Under the pieces are notes generated by a model. That model was not told the origin of the DNA, did no database searches, and saw only the letters and a program-made list of their open reading frames with translations. Of a stretch of 64,000 bases of DNA, positions 22,013 to 29,176 are shown piece by piece (position 1 is the first letter of the stretch; every line of letters begins with the position of its first letter). Both the position numbers and the translations under genes were made by a program. The DNA is from Mycolicibacterium xanthum (GTDB taxonomy: Bacteria; Actinomycetota; Actinomycetes; Mycobacteriales; Mycobacteriaceae): the NCBI RefSeq assembly GCF_019710635.1, contig NZ_JAIFZS010000015.1, forward strand, positions 1 through 64,000, written 5' to 3'.

Positions 22013-22493
22013 TTATCGGAAATGGCGGCGATCTGCCCCGCTTTCGGCCCGTGGCGACGTGATCCGCAGCTCACGACCACCGGCCGCGGGAGCTCCCGCG
22101 AACCGGTCGGCCTTGCTGCGCGCCTTGAACACCGTGGCGACCACGTCGACAACACCCTGCTGGAGTTCGAGGCGGCGGCGGACCGCGTCGGGTCCCGCCG
22201 CGTACACCTCGAGGAGGTAGAGCCGCGAGGTCCGCGCCGTCGATCATGTACTGCTGCATGCGCTCATAGCCGGACATGAAGCAGTCCTGCTCGGAGTCGA
22301 AATGTTGATAGGTCGAAATGTTGGCAGAAGGTCGCCCGAGAGACCTCGGCGTGCTTGATCGGGTCGGCGACGGTGGTGGCGTCGTAGCCCTTGTCGGCCA
22401 CCGCGGCAAGCGCCTTGGACTGGCGCTGCCTCGGTGCGCCGCGACCTGCTCGGGGGTGAGGTCATGCGGGCTGGGGGGCAGCTGCTTGGACAT
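22013..22493 (-). pseudogene. Degenerate TetR-family regulator gene with at least three frame changes
   Basis: The fragment starts well: GGGGAAGG ribosome binding site, ATG 22493 and MSKQLPPSPHDLTPEQVAAH. The helix-turn-helix core (ALAAVADKGYDATTVADPIKHAEVSRATF split across frames) is in a second frame. QHFDSEQDCFMSGYERMQQYM is back in the first, and LLEVYAAGPDAVRRRLELQQG is in a third. A 16-bp period duplication (22296-22323) explains one of the shifts. All pieces fit the order of a TetR N-terminal half, so this is a decayed regulator, unless the assembly has several indels here. Confidence 0.7.
22296..22323. repeat. Frameshifting tandem duplication in the tetR relic
   Basis: The 12-mer GTCGAAATGTTG occurs at 22296-22307 and 22312-22323, a 16-bp period. 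Since 16 is not a multiple of three, this duplication throws the tetR-like frame out within the QHF motif, which is consequently encoded twice. Confidence 0.75.
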
Positions 22494-23044
22494 GCGGTGC
22501 CTTCCCCGTGTGGCTCACGGTCTCGCGGTGCGACGTAAACCGTCACAGTCCAAGCCGCCAGTGGAGTCCTGCCGGTTCTCGATCGGCCGGATGCGCCGGT
22601 CGGATGTCGTTGCCGGAACCGTCACATAGGTGAACCTATCCTTGGTGCGATGTCCGCGCCCAGGGAATCCCCCCGGGTCGTGTCCCGGTCCGGGCATCCG
22701 ACGGATTACGACGTATGTCGAATTGCCGTCCATACCTGCCGCGGCAGACTGCGGAGTTCACAGCTTCTGCACCCCGGGCCGGGTATTTGCTGAAAGCCGG
22801 AGGTTTCCCCGGCGCACCCGCTGCTCGGAAGGGGAGGACCTCGGGAAACCGTCTGATTGTCCACGAACGCCGATGTTTATGTAGGATGGCCGTGGCTTCG
22901 CTCGTCGGCACCGCTGGGCCGGCACCGAGGGGTCGAGCGAAGGCAGAGGACGCGTCGGTTTCTGGCGGTGTCGGGATGGGGAGTCGGCATCGCCGGGCCG
23001 ACGACGTCGCCGGGTCGCCTCGCCGGGGCCTGCGCGTCTCGGCT
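22494..23044. other. Intergenic stretch with one inverted repeat
   Basis: About 550 bases between the tetR relic and the coiled-coil gene. The only structured element seen is the inverted repeat at 22626-22639. Short plus-strand frames here lack ribosome binding sites and recognisable products. Confidence 0.4.
22626..22639. promoter_or_regulatory. Inverted repeat, possible regulator site
   Basis: ATAGGT-GA-ACCTAT forms six-base perfect arms about 130 bp upstream of the broken tetR gene. The spacing and symmetry suit a dimeric repressor, but no promoter elements were identified around it. Confidence 0.3.
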
Positions 23045-23404
23045 CTAGGCCTGTCCGCGTTCGTCGAGCACGGGGCTCAGCAGCGCCACGATCTGCTGTT
23101 GTCCGGCCGCCGCGGCGTCCAGCCGGCCGTGCATCTCGGTGAAGGAATCGTCGATGCGGGTGAAGCCGTCATCGACGTGGGCGCGGAGGTCGACGAAATC
23201 GCGACGCAACGCGTTGAAGCTCGCCGTCGCGCCCTGCCGGAAGTCACGGAGTTCACCGCGGATCTCGCCGACGTCGCGGTCTGCCGCGCCGGCGAGCACC
23301 CTCGCGGCCGCTGCGTCGTGCTGGGAGGCGCGAACCCGGCCATTCAGATCGCGTACCTGGCCTTCCAGCGCGGCGACCCGCGACTCGAGATCCCCCGATG
23401 CCAT
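23045..23404 (-). CDS. Conserved hypothetical coiled-coil protein
   Basis: A 119-residue protein with no cysteine, signal peptide or membrane segment. Heptad-like patterns run through most of it (SRVAALEGQVRDLNGRVRA near the start, then repeated hydrophobic spacing through FNALRRDFVDLRAHVDDGF), predicting a long coiled coil of the kind seen in small scaffold or DUF-type proteins. ATG 23404 begins the frame. No function can be assigned. Confidence 0.65.
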   Translation of the reverse strand: MASGDLESRVAALEGQVRDLNGRVRASQHDAAAARVLAGAADRDVGEIRGELRDFRQGATASFNALRRDFVDLRAHVDDGFTRIDDSFTEMHGRLDAAAAGQQQIVALLSPVLDERGQA

Positions 23405-23562
23405 GTAACGACCCTACCGTTGCCGGCGGTGCCGCCACCGCACGATTTTGGTCCCTCACGACGAGATCGACCCGACGGCGGTGGTGACCTCCGCTCGGGC
23501 CGGAACCGCAGCCGTCCAGTCGATCTCGGCCCAAGCGAGCCAGTTGCAGCCACGCTGGGCCG

Positions 23563-23865
23563 TCACGCTTTTCGCAGCAGCCAGGCCGGAATCCAGTGGG
23601 TGACCAGTTCCTGCTTCGGGCCGTGGCTGACCGGGTAGCTGACCAGCCCCCACCAGTGGCCCTGCTCGCAGACGCCCCAGCGGGTCAGCTCGCCGCGCAC
23701 CACCTTGTGCATCTGCAGGCCGAACGGGTGGTAGCGGCCCCGGCTGTGCGGCTCGTGGGGGAACAGCGCGACCAGATCGACCAGCACGGCCTGCGGCGGG
23801 TCGACGTCGCGGAAGACGACCGGGGTCGGCTGACCGCCGTAGCCGATGCCCTGCAGATCGCCCAT
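23563..23865 (-). CDS. Conserved hypothetical protein (100 aa)
   Basis: A compact 100-residue protein (MGDLQGIGYGGQPTPVVF...) with many aromatic residues (HPFGLQMHKVVRGELTRWGV, WWGLVSYPVS), and no signal or membrane segment. It begins seven bases after the tetR stop, so it is most likely co-transcribed with that regulator and under the same autoregulated promoter at ~24540. Function unknown. Confidence 0.65.
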   Translation of the reverse strand: MGDLQGIGYGGQPTPVVFRDVDPPQAVLVDLVALFPHEPHSRGRYHPFGLQMHKVVRGELTRWGVCEQGHWWGLVSYPVSHGPKQELVTHWIPAWLLRKA

Positions 23866-23872
23866 CGTTCGA

Positions 23873-24523
23873 TCATATGTTCGATAACGGCTCCGTGTAC
23901 CCCAGTCGCTCCCGGATCGTTCGGTGGGCCCGCTCGATGGCGGTGTCGTCGGAGTGCAGCACCGCGATGATGTTGGTGCCGGTCAGCATCGCGCCGAGTT
24001 CGAACGCGAGTTGGTCGGGATCGGTGCCGGCGGGAAGCTCCCCCTGGCGGTGGGCTTCGTCGGCGGTTTGTCGCAGCAGGTCGCGCCATTGCTGCTGATA
24101 GTCGGCCACGCGATCGCGGACCCGGCCGTCGCGGCCGCCGAGCTCGGCCGATACCGCCACGAAGAAGCAGCCGCCGGGGAACACGCGCCGCTGCACGTAC
24201 GAGAGAAAGCCCTCGCACAGCGCGTTGAGCCGGTCGCGCCCGGGCGGCAGCGTGAGGGCGGGCTGCACCACTTCGGCGATGAAGCTCGTCCGGGCCGCGT
24301 CGACGGTGGCGAGTTGCAGTTCCTCCTTGGAGCCGAACAGCACGTAGACGCTGCTCTTGGGCATGTCCGCGGCGTCGGCGAGGCGACCGATCGACAGCCC
24401 GTCGAGCCCTTCCACCGAGGCGAGTCGAGCCGCCACGTCGAGCACCTTGCGGCGTGAGCGTTCCCCCGGCGCCCGGGGGCGCCGAACTCGCTCGCTGCCG
24501 GAGGCGGGGTCGCTTGACGTCAT
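23873..24523 (-). CDS. TetR-family regulator, divergent from OsmC gene
   Basis: A 216-residue TetR repressor. The helix-turn-helix (LSIGRLADAADMPKSSVYVLF ~42-62 region) is followed by a C-terminal domain of the type often paired with oxidative-stress or electrophile-responsive genes. It includes a cysteine in GGCFFVAVSAEL that could sense thiol-reactive compounds (inference). Start: ATG 24523, only about two bases from the predicted transcription start, so its mRNA may be almost leaderless. It is divergent from the OsmC-family gene and shares the intergenic operator, so it very likely represses both. Confidence 0.88.
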   Translation of the reverse strand: MTSSDPASGSERVRRPRAPGERSRRKVLDVAARLASVEGLDGLSIGRLADAADMPKSSVYVLFGSKEELQLATVDAARTSFIAEVVQPALTLPPGRDRLNALCEGFLSYVQRRVFPGGCFFVAVSAELGGRDGRVRDRVADYQQQWRDLLRQTADEAHRQGELPAGTDPDQLAFELGAMLTGTNIIAVLHSDDTAIERAHRTIRERLGYTEPLSNI

Positions 24524-24526
24524 GCA

Positions 24527-24576
24527 TTGACATCTTACACGCACGATCGTACAGTCGACTGCATGAACGATCGTAC
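24527..24576. promoter_or_regulatory. Divergent promoter with repeated palindromic operator
   Basis: Rightward promoter: TTGACA (24527-24532), 17-bp spacer, TACAGT (24550-24555), placing the start at about the OsmC ATG (24563). Leftward: TAAGAT on the minus strand at 24537-24532 as -10 for tetR. The 10-mer ACGATCGTAC, itself containing the palindrome ACGATCGT, occurs at 24543-24552 (over the rightward -10) and at 24567-24576 (inside the first OsmC codons). CAGTCGACTG, another palindrome, lies between them. This is what a TetR operator should look like. Confidence 0.75.
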
Positions 24577-25177
24577 GTATAAGAGTGGAAGTATCGCCGC
24601 GCCCGCCAGGGCGTCGGCACTCGCCGAGCGTCAGGTCGCGCTGCGGGCCCGCTACGCGGACAACCCCGCCGCGGCGACAGTCACCAAACGGGCCCGCACC
24701 GGCCCGTCCGCCGCCGACGATCCGATACACGGAACCGTCGTCCCCGAGAACGCGGTCGACCCGTCGCGCCCGTACGGCGCGGTGTGGCATTACGGGATCG
24801 ACGAGGCGGTCGGCGGGCTGCACGATGCCCCCAACCCGGCGGAGATGCTGTGTGCGGCGCTTGCCGCGTGCGCGGACAGCTCCATCCGGATGGTCGCCGA
24901 CCTGCTCCGGGTGCGCCTCATCGGGTTGGAGGTCGAGGTGTCGGGTCAGGTCGACGTGCGCGGCACGCTCGCCATCGATCGGTCGGTGCCGGTCGGCTTC
25001 GAGCACCTGGAGATGACGGTCCGCATCCAGGCCGCGCCGGGCACCGCGCCCGACCGTGTCGACCGTCTCACCCGAGCCGCCGAACATGCGTGCGTCGTCC
25101 TGGACACCCTGCGGCGCGGCGTGCCGGTGGACGTCACCGTCGAACACCCCTCCGCCTCCGGCGGAGCGCACGGATAG
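24563..25177 (+). CDS. OsmC-family protein (peroxiredoxin-like)
   Basis: A 204-residue OsmC/Ohr-superfamily protein, a class that reduces organic hydroperoxides through two cysteines. The expected pair is present: AALAACADSS and EHACVVLDTL, with the intervening VEVSGQVDVRG strand region. Start: ATG 24563 coincides with the predicted transcription start of a TTGACA-N17-TACAGT promoter, implying a leaderless mRNA. The second operator copy lies within the first five codons. It is controlled by the divergent TetR. A truncated tautomerase follows it 13 bases downstream and was probably once part of the same transcript. Confidence 0.85.
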   Translation: MNDRTYKSGSIAAPARASALAERQVALRARYADNPAAATVTKRARTGPSAADDPIHGTVVPENAVDPSRPYGAVWHYGIDEAVGGLHDAPNPAEMLCAALAACADSSIRMVADLLRVRLIGLEVEVSGQVDVRGTLAIDRSVPVGFEHLEMTVRIQAAPGTAPDRVDRLTRAAEHACVVLDTLRRGVPVDVTVEHPSASGGAHG

Positions 25178-25189
25178 GAGGGAAAGGCA

Positions 25190-25283
25190 ATGCCACTCAT
25201 CAACGTCAAGCTGATCGCCGACGTCTTCAGTCGGCGGTAAACCGTTGACCACCGAGGACGTGAAGGCGCTCGCGGCGGGTTAG
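25190..25283 (+). pseudogene. 4-oxalocrotonate tautomerase relic with internal deletion
   Basis: A good GGAGGGAAAG ribosome binding site precedes ATG 25190 and MPLINVKLIADVFS, the characteristic N terminus (catalytic Pro2) of 4-oxalocrotonate tautomerase-type enzymes. The frame then hits TAA at 25238-25240. In the next frame GGKPLTTEDVKALAAG runs to TAG at 25283, which matches the usual C terminus of mycobacterial members of this family. About 40 central codons are therefore missing and the ends are joined out of frame. The gene cannot make a working enzyme. Confidence 0.8.
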
Positions 25284-25382
25284 CCTCCGGCCCAACACTT
25301 CTGGCCGGTTGCGCGAGGTCGGCCCGCCCGGGTGGGCCCGGTGGGGCCGGCCGTCGCGCGACAGTGACGCCGCACACGATAT

Positions 25383-25414
25383 TGGAATTCAACTCTCCGG
25401 TCAGGGTAGAGTTG
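25383..25414 (+). promoter_or_regulatory. Candidate promoter and inverted repeat for the SulP operon
   Basis: TTGGAA (25383-25388), 18-bp spacer, TAGAGT (25407-25412). Seven-base inverted arms CAACTCT (25390-25396) and AGAGTTG (25408-25414) sit in the spacer and over the -10, which would suit a regulator such as the MerR protein encoded downstream. Confidence 0.4.
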
Positions 25415-25509
25415 CCCAACGTCCCGGCAATTGTGCCGATTCAGCGATCACGCAACACTTTTCGCGCACCGACGCGCGCCCGTACGCGTGTCGGACCGGA
25501 AGGAACCGG

Positions 25510-27015
25510 GTGGAACACCCACGCGACGAGACGACGCCACAACAGCAGCAGTCGGTGCTGGCCGCGCTGCGCTCACCGCGCCGGCTGCGCACCGAGGTGC
25601 TGGCCGGCCTGGTGGTCGCACTGGCCCTGATCCCCGAGGCGATCTCGTTCTCGGTGATCGCGGGGGTCGACCCGCGCGTCGGGCTGTTCGCCTCCTTCAC
25701 CATGGCCGTCACCATCGCGGTCGTCGGCGGCCGGCCCGCGATGATCTCCGCCGCCACCGGGGCCGTTGCGCTGGTGATCGCGCCGCTGGTGGCCAGCCAC
25801 GGGCTGGACTACCTGATCGCCGCGGTGATCCTGGCCGGGATCCTGCAGCTGGTGCTCGGCGCGCTCGGCGTCGCCAGGATCATGCGGTTCGTGCCGCGCA
25901 GCGTCATGGTCGGCTTCGTCAACGCGCTGGCGATCCTGATCTTCCTGTCCCAGCTGCCGCACCTGCTGGGGGTGCCGTGGCTGGTGTACCCGATGGTCGC
26001 CGCCGGCATCCTCGTCATCGTGGCGCTGCCGAAGCTGACCACCGCGATCCCGGCGCCGCTGGTGGCGATCGTGGCGCTGACCGCGCTGACCCTGACAGCG
26101 GGCTGGTCGGTGCCCGACGTCGGCGACGAGGGGCAGCTGCCGTCGAGCCTGCCGTCGCTGCTCACCCCCGAAGTGCCGTTCACCCTGGACACGCTACGCA
26201 TCATCGCGCCGTTCGCGCTGGCGATGGCGCTGGTCGGGCTGCTCGAGTCGCTGATGACCGCCAAGCTCGTCGACGACATCACCGACACCCACTCGAACAA
26301 ATCCCGCGAGGCCGTCGGGCAGGGCGTCGCCAACGTCGTCACCGGCTTCTTCGGCGGCATGGGTGGCTGCGCGATGATCGGCCAGACCATGATCAACGTC
26401 AAGGTCAGCGGGGCGCGCACCCGGATCTCGACCTTCCTGGCCGGGATCTTCCTGCTCGGCCTGGTGGTCGGGCTCGGCGACATCGTCGCGCGGATCCCGA
26501 TGGCCGCGCTGGTCGCGGTCATGATCATGGTGTCGGTGGCCACCGTGGACTGGCACAGCATCAACCCGAAAACGTTGCGCCGCATGCCCAAGAGCGAGAC
26601 CGCGGTGATGGTCGCGACCGTCGCCGTCACCGTCGCGACCCACAACCTGGCCTACGGTGTCGCCGTCGGCACGCTGGCCGCGATGGTGCTGTTCGCCCGC
26701 CGGGTCGCGCACTTCACCGATGTGGTCGCCGTCGACGACACCGATCCGGACACCCGGGTCTATGCGGTGAAGGGCGAGTTGTTCTTCGCCTCCAGCAATG
26801 ACCTGGTCTACCAGTTCGACTATGTCGGCGACCCGGCCAACGTCGTCATCGACATGAGCGAGGCCCATATCTGGGACGCCTCGACCGTGGCCACCCTCGA
26901 CGCGATAACCACCAGGTACGCGGCAAAAGGCAAAACCGTCACCATCATCGGGATGAACGACAGCAGTGCCGAGCGGCACGCCCGGCTGTCCGGTCAGCTC
27001 ACCGGCGCGCACTAG
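25510..27015 (+). CDS. SulP-family anion transporter with STAS domain
   Basis: A 501-residue SLC26/SulP permease, a membrane transporter of sulfate, bicarbonate or dicarboxylates. Residues ~20-395 hold roughly 10-12 hydrophobic segments with the family signatures LALIPEAISFSVIAGV and VTGFFGGMGGCAMIGQT. A cytoplasmic STAS domain at ~410-500 contains VVIDMSEAHIWDASTVATLD. Start: GTG 25510 after GGAAGG. The substrate cannot be told from sequence. A merR gene follows after nine bases, so expression is probably controlled by that regulator. Confidence 0.88.
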   Translation: MEHPRDETTPQQQQSVLAALRSPRRLRTEVLAGLVVALALIPEAISFSVIAGVDPRVGLFASFTMAVTIAVVGGRPAMISAATGAVALVIAPLVASHGLDYLIAAVILAGILQLVLGALGVARIMRFVPRSVMVGFVNALAILIFLSQLPHLLGVPWLVYPMVAAGILVIVALPKLTTAIPAPLVAIVALTALTLTAGWSVPDVGDEGQLPSSLPSLLTPEVPFTLDTLRIIAPFALAMALVGLLESLMTAKLVDDITDTHSNKSREAVGQGVANVVTGFFGGMGGCAMIGQTMINVKVSGARTRISTFLAGIFLLGLVVGLGDIVARIPMAALVAVMIMVSVATVDWHSINPKTLRRMPKSETAVMVATVAVTVATHNLAYGVAVGTLAAMVLFARRVAHFTDVVAVDDTDPDTRVYAVKGELFFASSNDLVYQFDYVGDPANVVIDMSEAHIWDASTVATLDAITTRYAAKGKTVTIIGMNDSSAERHARLSGQLTGAH

Positions 27016-27024
27016 CGGGCCGAC

Positions 27025-27396
27025 ATGCAGATCGGCGAGGTGTCCGCGCGGACCGGGCTGTCGGTCAAGACCATCCGGCACTACGACGAGGTCGGACTGG
27101 TGATCCCGTCGGCGCGCTCGGCCGGCGGCTTCCGGCTCTACACGCCCGCAGACGTCGCGCGGCTGATCGCGATCCGCCGGATGAAACCCCTCGGCTTCAC
27201 CCTCGACGAGATGCGCGGCCTGCTGGCCGCGCTCGACGCACTGGAGTCCGCTTCGGCCACCGATGCCGAACGCAGCACGGCCACCGGGTTTCTGGCGTCG
27301 TGCCACCGCCGCGCCCAGCAGGCGTGCGCCACGCTGGAAACCCAGCTCGGGTATGCGCGCGAACTCACCGAGCAGCTCGCGCAGTATGAGTGCTGA
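27025..27396 (+). CDS. MerR-family transcriptional regulator
   Basis: A 123-residue MerR-type activator. The N-terminal winged helix MQIGEVSARTGLSVKTIRHY (1-20), with DEVGLVIPSARSAGGFRLYTPADV next, is canonical. It is followed by the long dimerisation helix and a short C terminus with cysteines at ~92, ~99 and the last residue. No canonical metal-binding CxxxxxxxC loop is apparent, so the inducer is unknown. It lies nine bases downstream of the SulP gene and is probably co-transcribed. Confidence 0.85.
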   Translation: MQIGEVSARTGLSVKTIRHYDEVGLVIPSARSAGGFRLYTPADVARLIAIRRMKPLGFTLDEMRGLLAALDALESASATDAERSTATGFLASCHRRAQQACATLETQLGYARELTEQLAQYEC

Positions 27397-27400
27397 ACCT

Positions 27401-27463
27401 CGTTGGCGCTGCGCTGACGGCGCGATTTGCCCGGGATCATCCACCGTGGACGCAGTATCAACG
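27401..27463. repeat. 63-bp imperfect palindromic element, copy 1
   Basis: Arms CGTTG...CTGCG-ctg-ACGG pair with CCGT-gga-CGCAG...CAACG, interrupted by three mismatches. Its outer parts are identical to copy 2 at 27779-27841, and it has the same total length of 63 bp. It lies between merR and the following small gene. Confidence 0.65.
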
Positions 27464-27486
27464 CATAGTGGTTCACACTGAGTTCG

Positions 27487-27795
27487 ATGACCGACATCGA
27501 CTACGGGCTGTGGGCCCATGGCTACAACGGATACACCCGGCTGGCCGGGGGACCCGAACAACTCGGTGCGGTGATCGCCCCGCTGCGCGAGGCCTATCGG
27601 GCCACCGGCGAGATCCCGGAGTGGGCGGGCGTGGATCTGCTCCGCGGCTGGGCGTTCCTGCTGGTGCGGGCCCACCGGCATGGCGGCGGTTGGCGGCCGC
27701 TACCCGAGGAGTTCCCGGAGATCGTGGCGATCGCCGAGGCCGTCGACCGGCATCGCGCCGCCACGGACGACGATCGCCCGTTGAGACTGCGCTGA
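27487..27795 (+). CDS. Conserved hypothetical protein (102 aa)
   Basis: A soluble 102-residue protein (MTDIDYGLWAHGYNGYTRL...) with a WAGVDLLRGWAFLLVRAHRHGGGW core. No domain family is recognised. It is bracketed by two copies of a 63-bp palindromic element. The second copy supplies the last codons (RPLRLR) and the TGA stop, so the C terminus was probably rewritten when the element arrived. No clear ribosome binding site; translation from ATG 27487 is assumed. Confidence 0.6.
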   Translation: MTDIDYGLWAHGYNGYTRLAGGPEQLGAVIAPLREAYRATGEIPEWAGVDLLRGWAFLLVRAHRHGGGWRPLPEEFPEIVAIAEAVDRHRAATDDDRPLRLR

Positions 27796-27843
27796 CGGCG
27801 AAGCGCTCTCGCACATCTGCGCCGTGGACGCAGTCTCAACGGG
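27777..27843. repeat. Palindromic element, copy 2, with 15-bp perfect arms
   Basis: CCCGTTGAGACTGCG (27777-27791) pairs perfectly with CGCAGTCTCAACGGG (27829-27843). Inside, ACGGCG (27795-27800) pairs with CGCCGT (27820-27825). The 63-bp core 27779-27841 aligns with the element at 27401-27463. The stop codon of the 102-aa gene lies within it. Confidence 0.75.
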
Positions 27844-27849
27844 GGTTTG

Positions 27850-28013
27850 CGAGCGGCACGCCCCGCGGTGCTCAACGGGCCGCCCGCCGAGATCGTCGGC
27901 GTGACATACCAGAAGAAGCCGTTCGCGATCGTCAGCTCCGCCGCTGCGCCGACCTGTTCGACCTGTCGATCATCGACGAGATCTACGCCGAGCAGCCCGA
28001 GCTGAAAGGTTAG
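27850..28013 (+). pseudogene. Possible gene relic, family not recognised
   Basis: Coding-like plus-strand fragments in two frames: AVLNGPPAEIVGVTYQKKPFAIVS, then LRRCADLFDLSIIDEIYAEQPELKG ending at the stop 28011-28013. The second looks like a natural C terminus. One frameshift joins them. There is no start. It overlaps the 3' end of the convergent serine hydrolase gene by a few bases. Confidence 0.3.
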
Positions 28014-29119
28014 CCGTCGTACACCTTTGCGCGGAACGCGTCGAGCAGCTCGGTTCCGTCCGGGCCCGCCCACATCACCTGTGTCAGAAGCAGATCGCTG
28101 ACACCGGTGTGCGGGTCGGCACGCCACCCGGTACCCAGGCCACCGTCCCAGCCGTAGCGGCCGTCCGGCTCGATGCACTGTCCATAACCCCAACCCGCGC
28201 CGTTGAGGAACAGCGCGCCGTTGTCGCGTTGATCGGCGGTGAGGTGGTCGGTCGTCATCGCCGCGAAGGATACGGCCGACAGCAGCTTTCCGTCGCGCAG
28301 CGCATCGGTGTAGCAGATCAGGTCGTCGACGGTGGACACCAAACCCGATGACCCCATGGGGAACCGGGGTGCCCGCGCCCACATGCCGTGCACCGGGTCG
28401 AACACCCCGAATCCGTCCTCGGTGTTCATCAGCTGCGGCACGAATCGGTCCAATCGATCCGGGCTGACGTGAAACGCGGTGTCCACCATGCCGGCCGGGC
28501 CGAACACCCGCTCGTGAAGCAGCCGCCCCAGTGGGGTGCCGGAGACCCGGGTGAGCAGTACGCCGAGCAGATCGGCCGAGGTCTGGTAGAGCCAGCGCGT
28601 GCCGGGCTGGGCGCACAACGGCAGCGCGGCCAGCCGCCGCAGCCACTCCCGGGCGGCGGGCGGGTGGTAGCGACCGGGCGGACCGTCGCTGCCGAGCCGG
28701 GCGGCCGCGTAGGCCAGCTGGATCGGTGCGTCCATCGGGAACCGCGGCAGCATGCCGTCGCCGCAGCGGAAGCTCAGCACATCGGTGACGGTGACGTCCC
28801 GGCCGGCCGGCACGGTGTCGTCGACGTCGGCGTCATCGGCGCGCAGCACCCGTCGACCGGCCAGTTCGGGCAGCCAGCGGACGATCGGGTCGGACAACGC
28901 CATTTCGCCCGCGTCGACCATGGTCAGCGCCGCGGTCGCGAGGATCGGTTTGGTCATCGACGCGATTCGCATGATGGTGTCGCGGCGCAGCGGTACGCCG
29001 AATCCGTCGTCGCCGACGACCTGGACGTCGGGCTCGCGGCCCGGGGCCGTCACCGCCGCGATCGCGCCGGGAACCTGCCCGCCGTCGACCGCCGCCTGCA
29101 GAACGTCGCCGATGGTCAT
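28010..29119 (-). CDS. Beta-lactamase-family serine hydrolase
   Basis: A 369-residue enzyme of the class C beta-lactamase/esterase (DUF/EstB-like) fold. The SxxK nucleophile motif is SMTK (~54-57), followed by a YQTS segment in the Yx(N/S) position and a C-terminal GWDGGLGTGW in the region of the third motif. No signal peptide is seen, so it is probably cytoplasmic and an esterase or peptidase rather than a resistance enzyme. ATG 29119. It is transcribed in the same direction as the upstream threonine aldolase, with a 57-base gap. Confidence 0.82.
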   Translation of the reverse strand: MTIGDVLQAAVDGGQVPGAIAAVTAPGREPDVQVVGDDGFGVPLRRDTIMRIASMTKPILATAALTMVDAGEMALSDPIVRWLPELAGRRVLRADDADVDDTVPAGRDVTVTDVLSFRCGDGMLPRFPMDAPIQLAYAAARLGSDGPPGRYHPPAAREWLRRLAALPLCAQPGTRWLYQTSADLLGVLLTRVSGTPLGRLLHERVFGPAGMVDTAFHVSPDRLDRFVPQLMNTEDGFGVFDPVHGMWARAPRFPMGSSGLVSTVDDLICYTDALRDGKLLSAVSFAAMTTDHLTADQRDNGALFLNGAGWGYGQCIEPDGRYGWDGGLGTGWRADPHTGVSDLLLTQVMWAGPDGTELLDAFRAKVYDG

Positions 29120-29176
29120 GCCGGTACCGACCCGCGGCGCGTCGGGAACTCATCGCCGGTGTTCCTGCCCGGCGGC

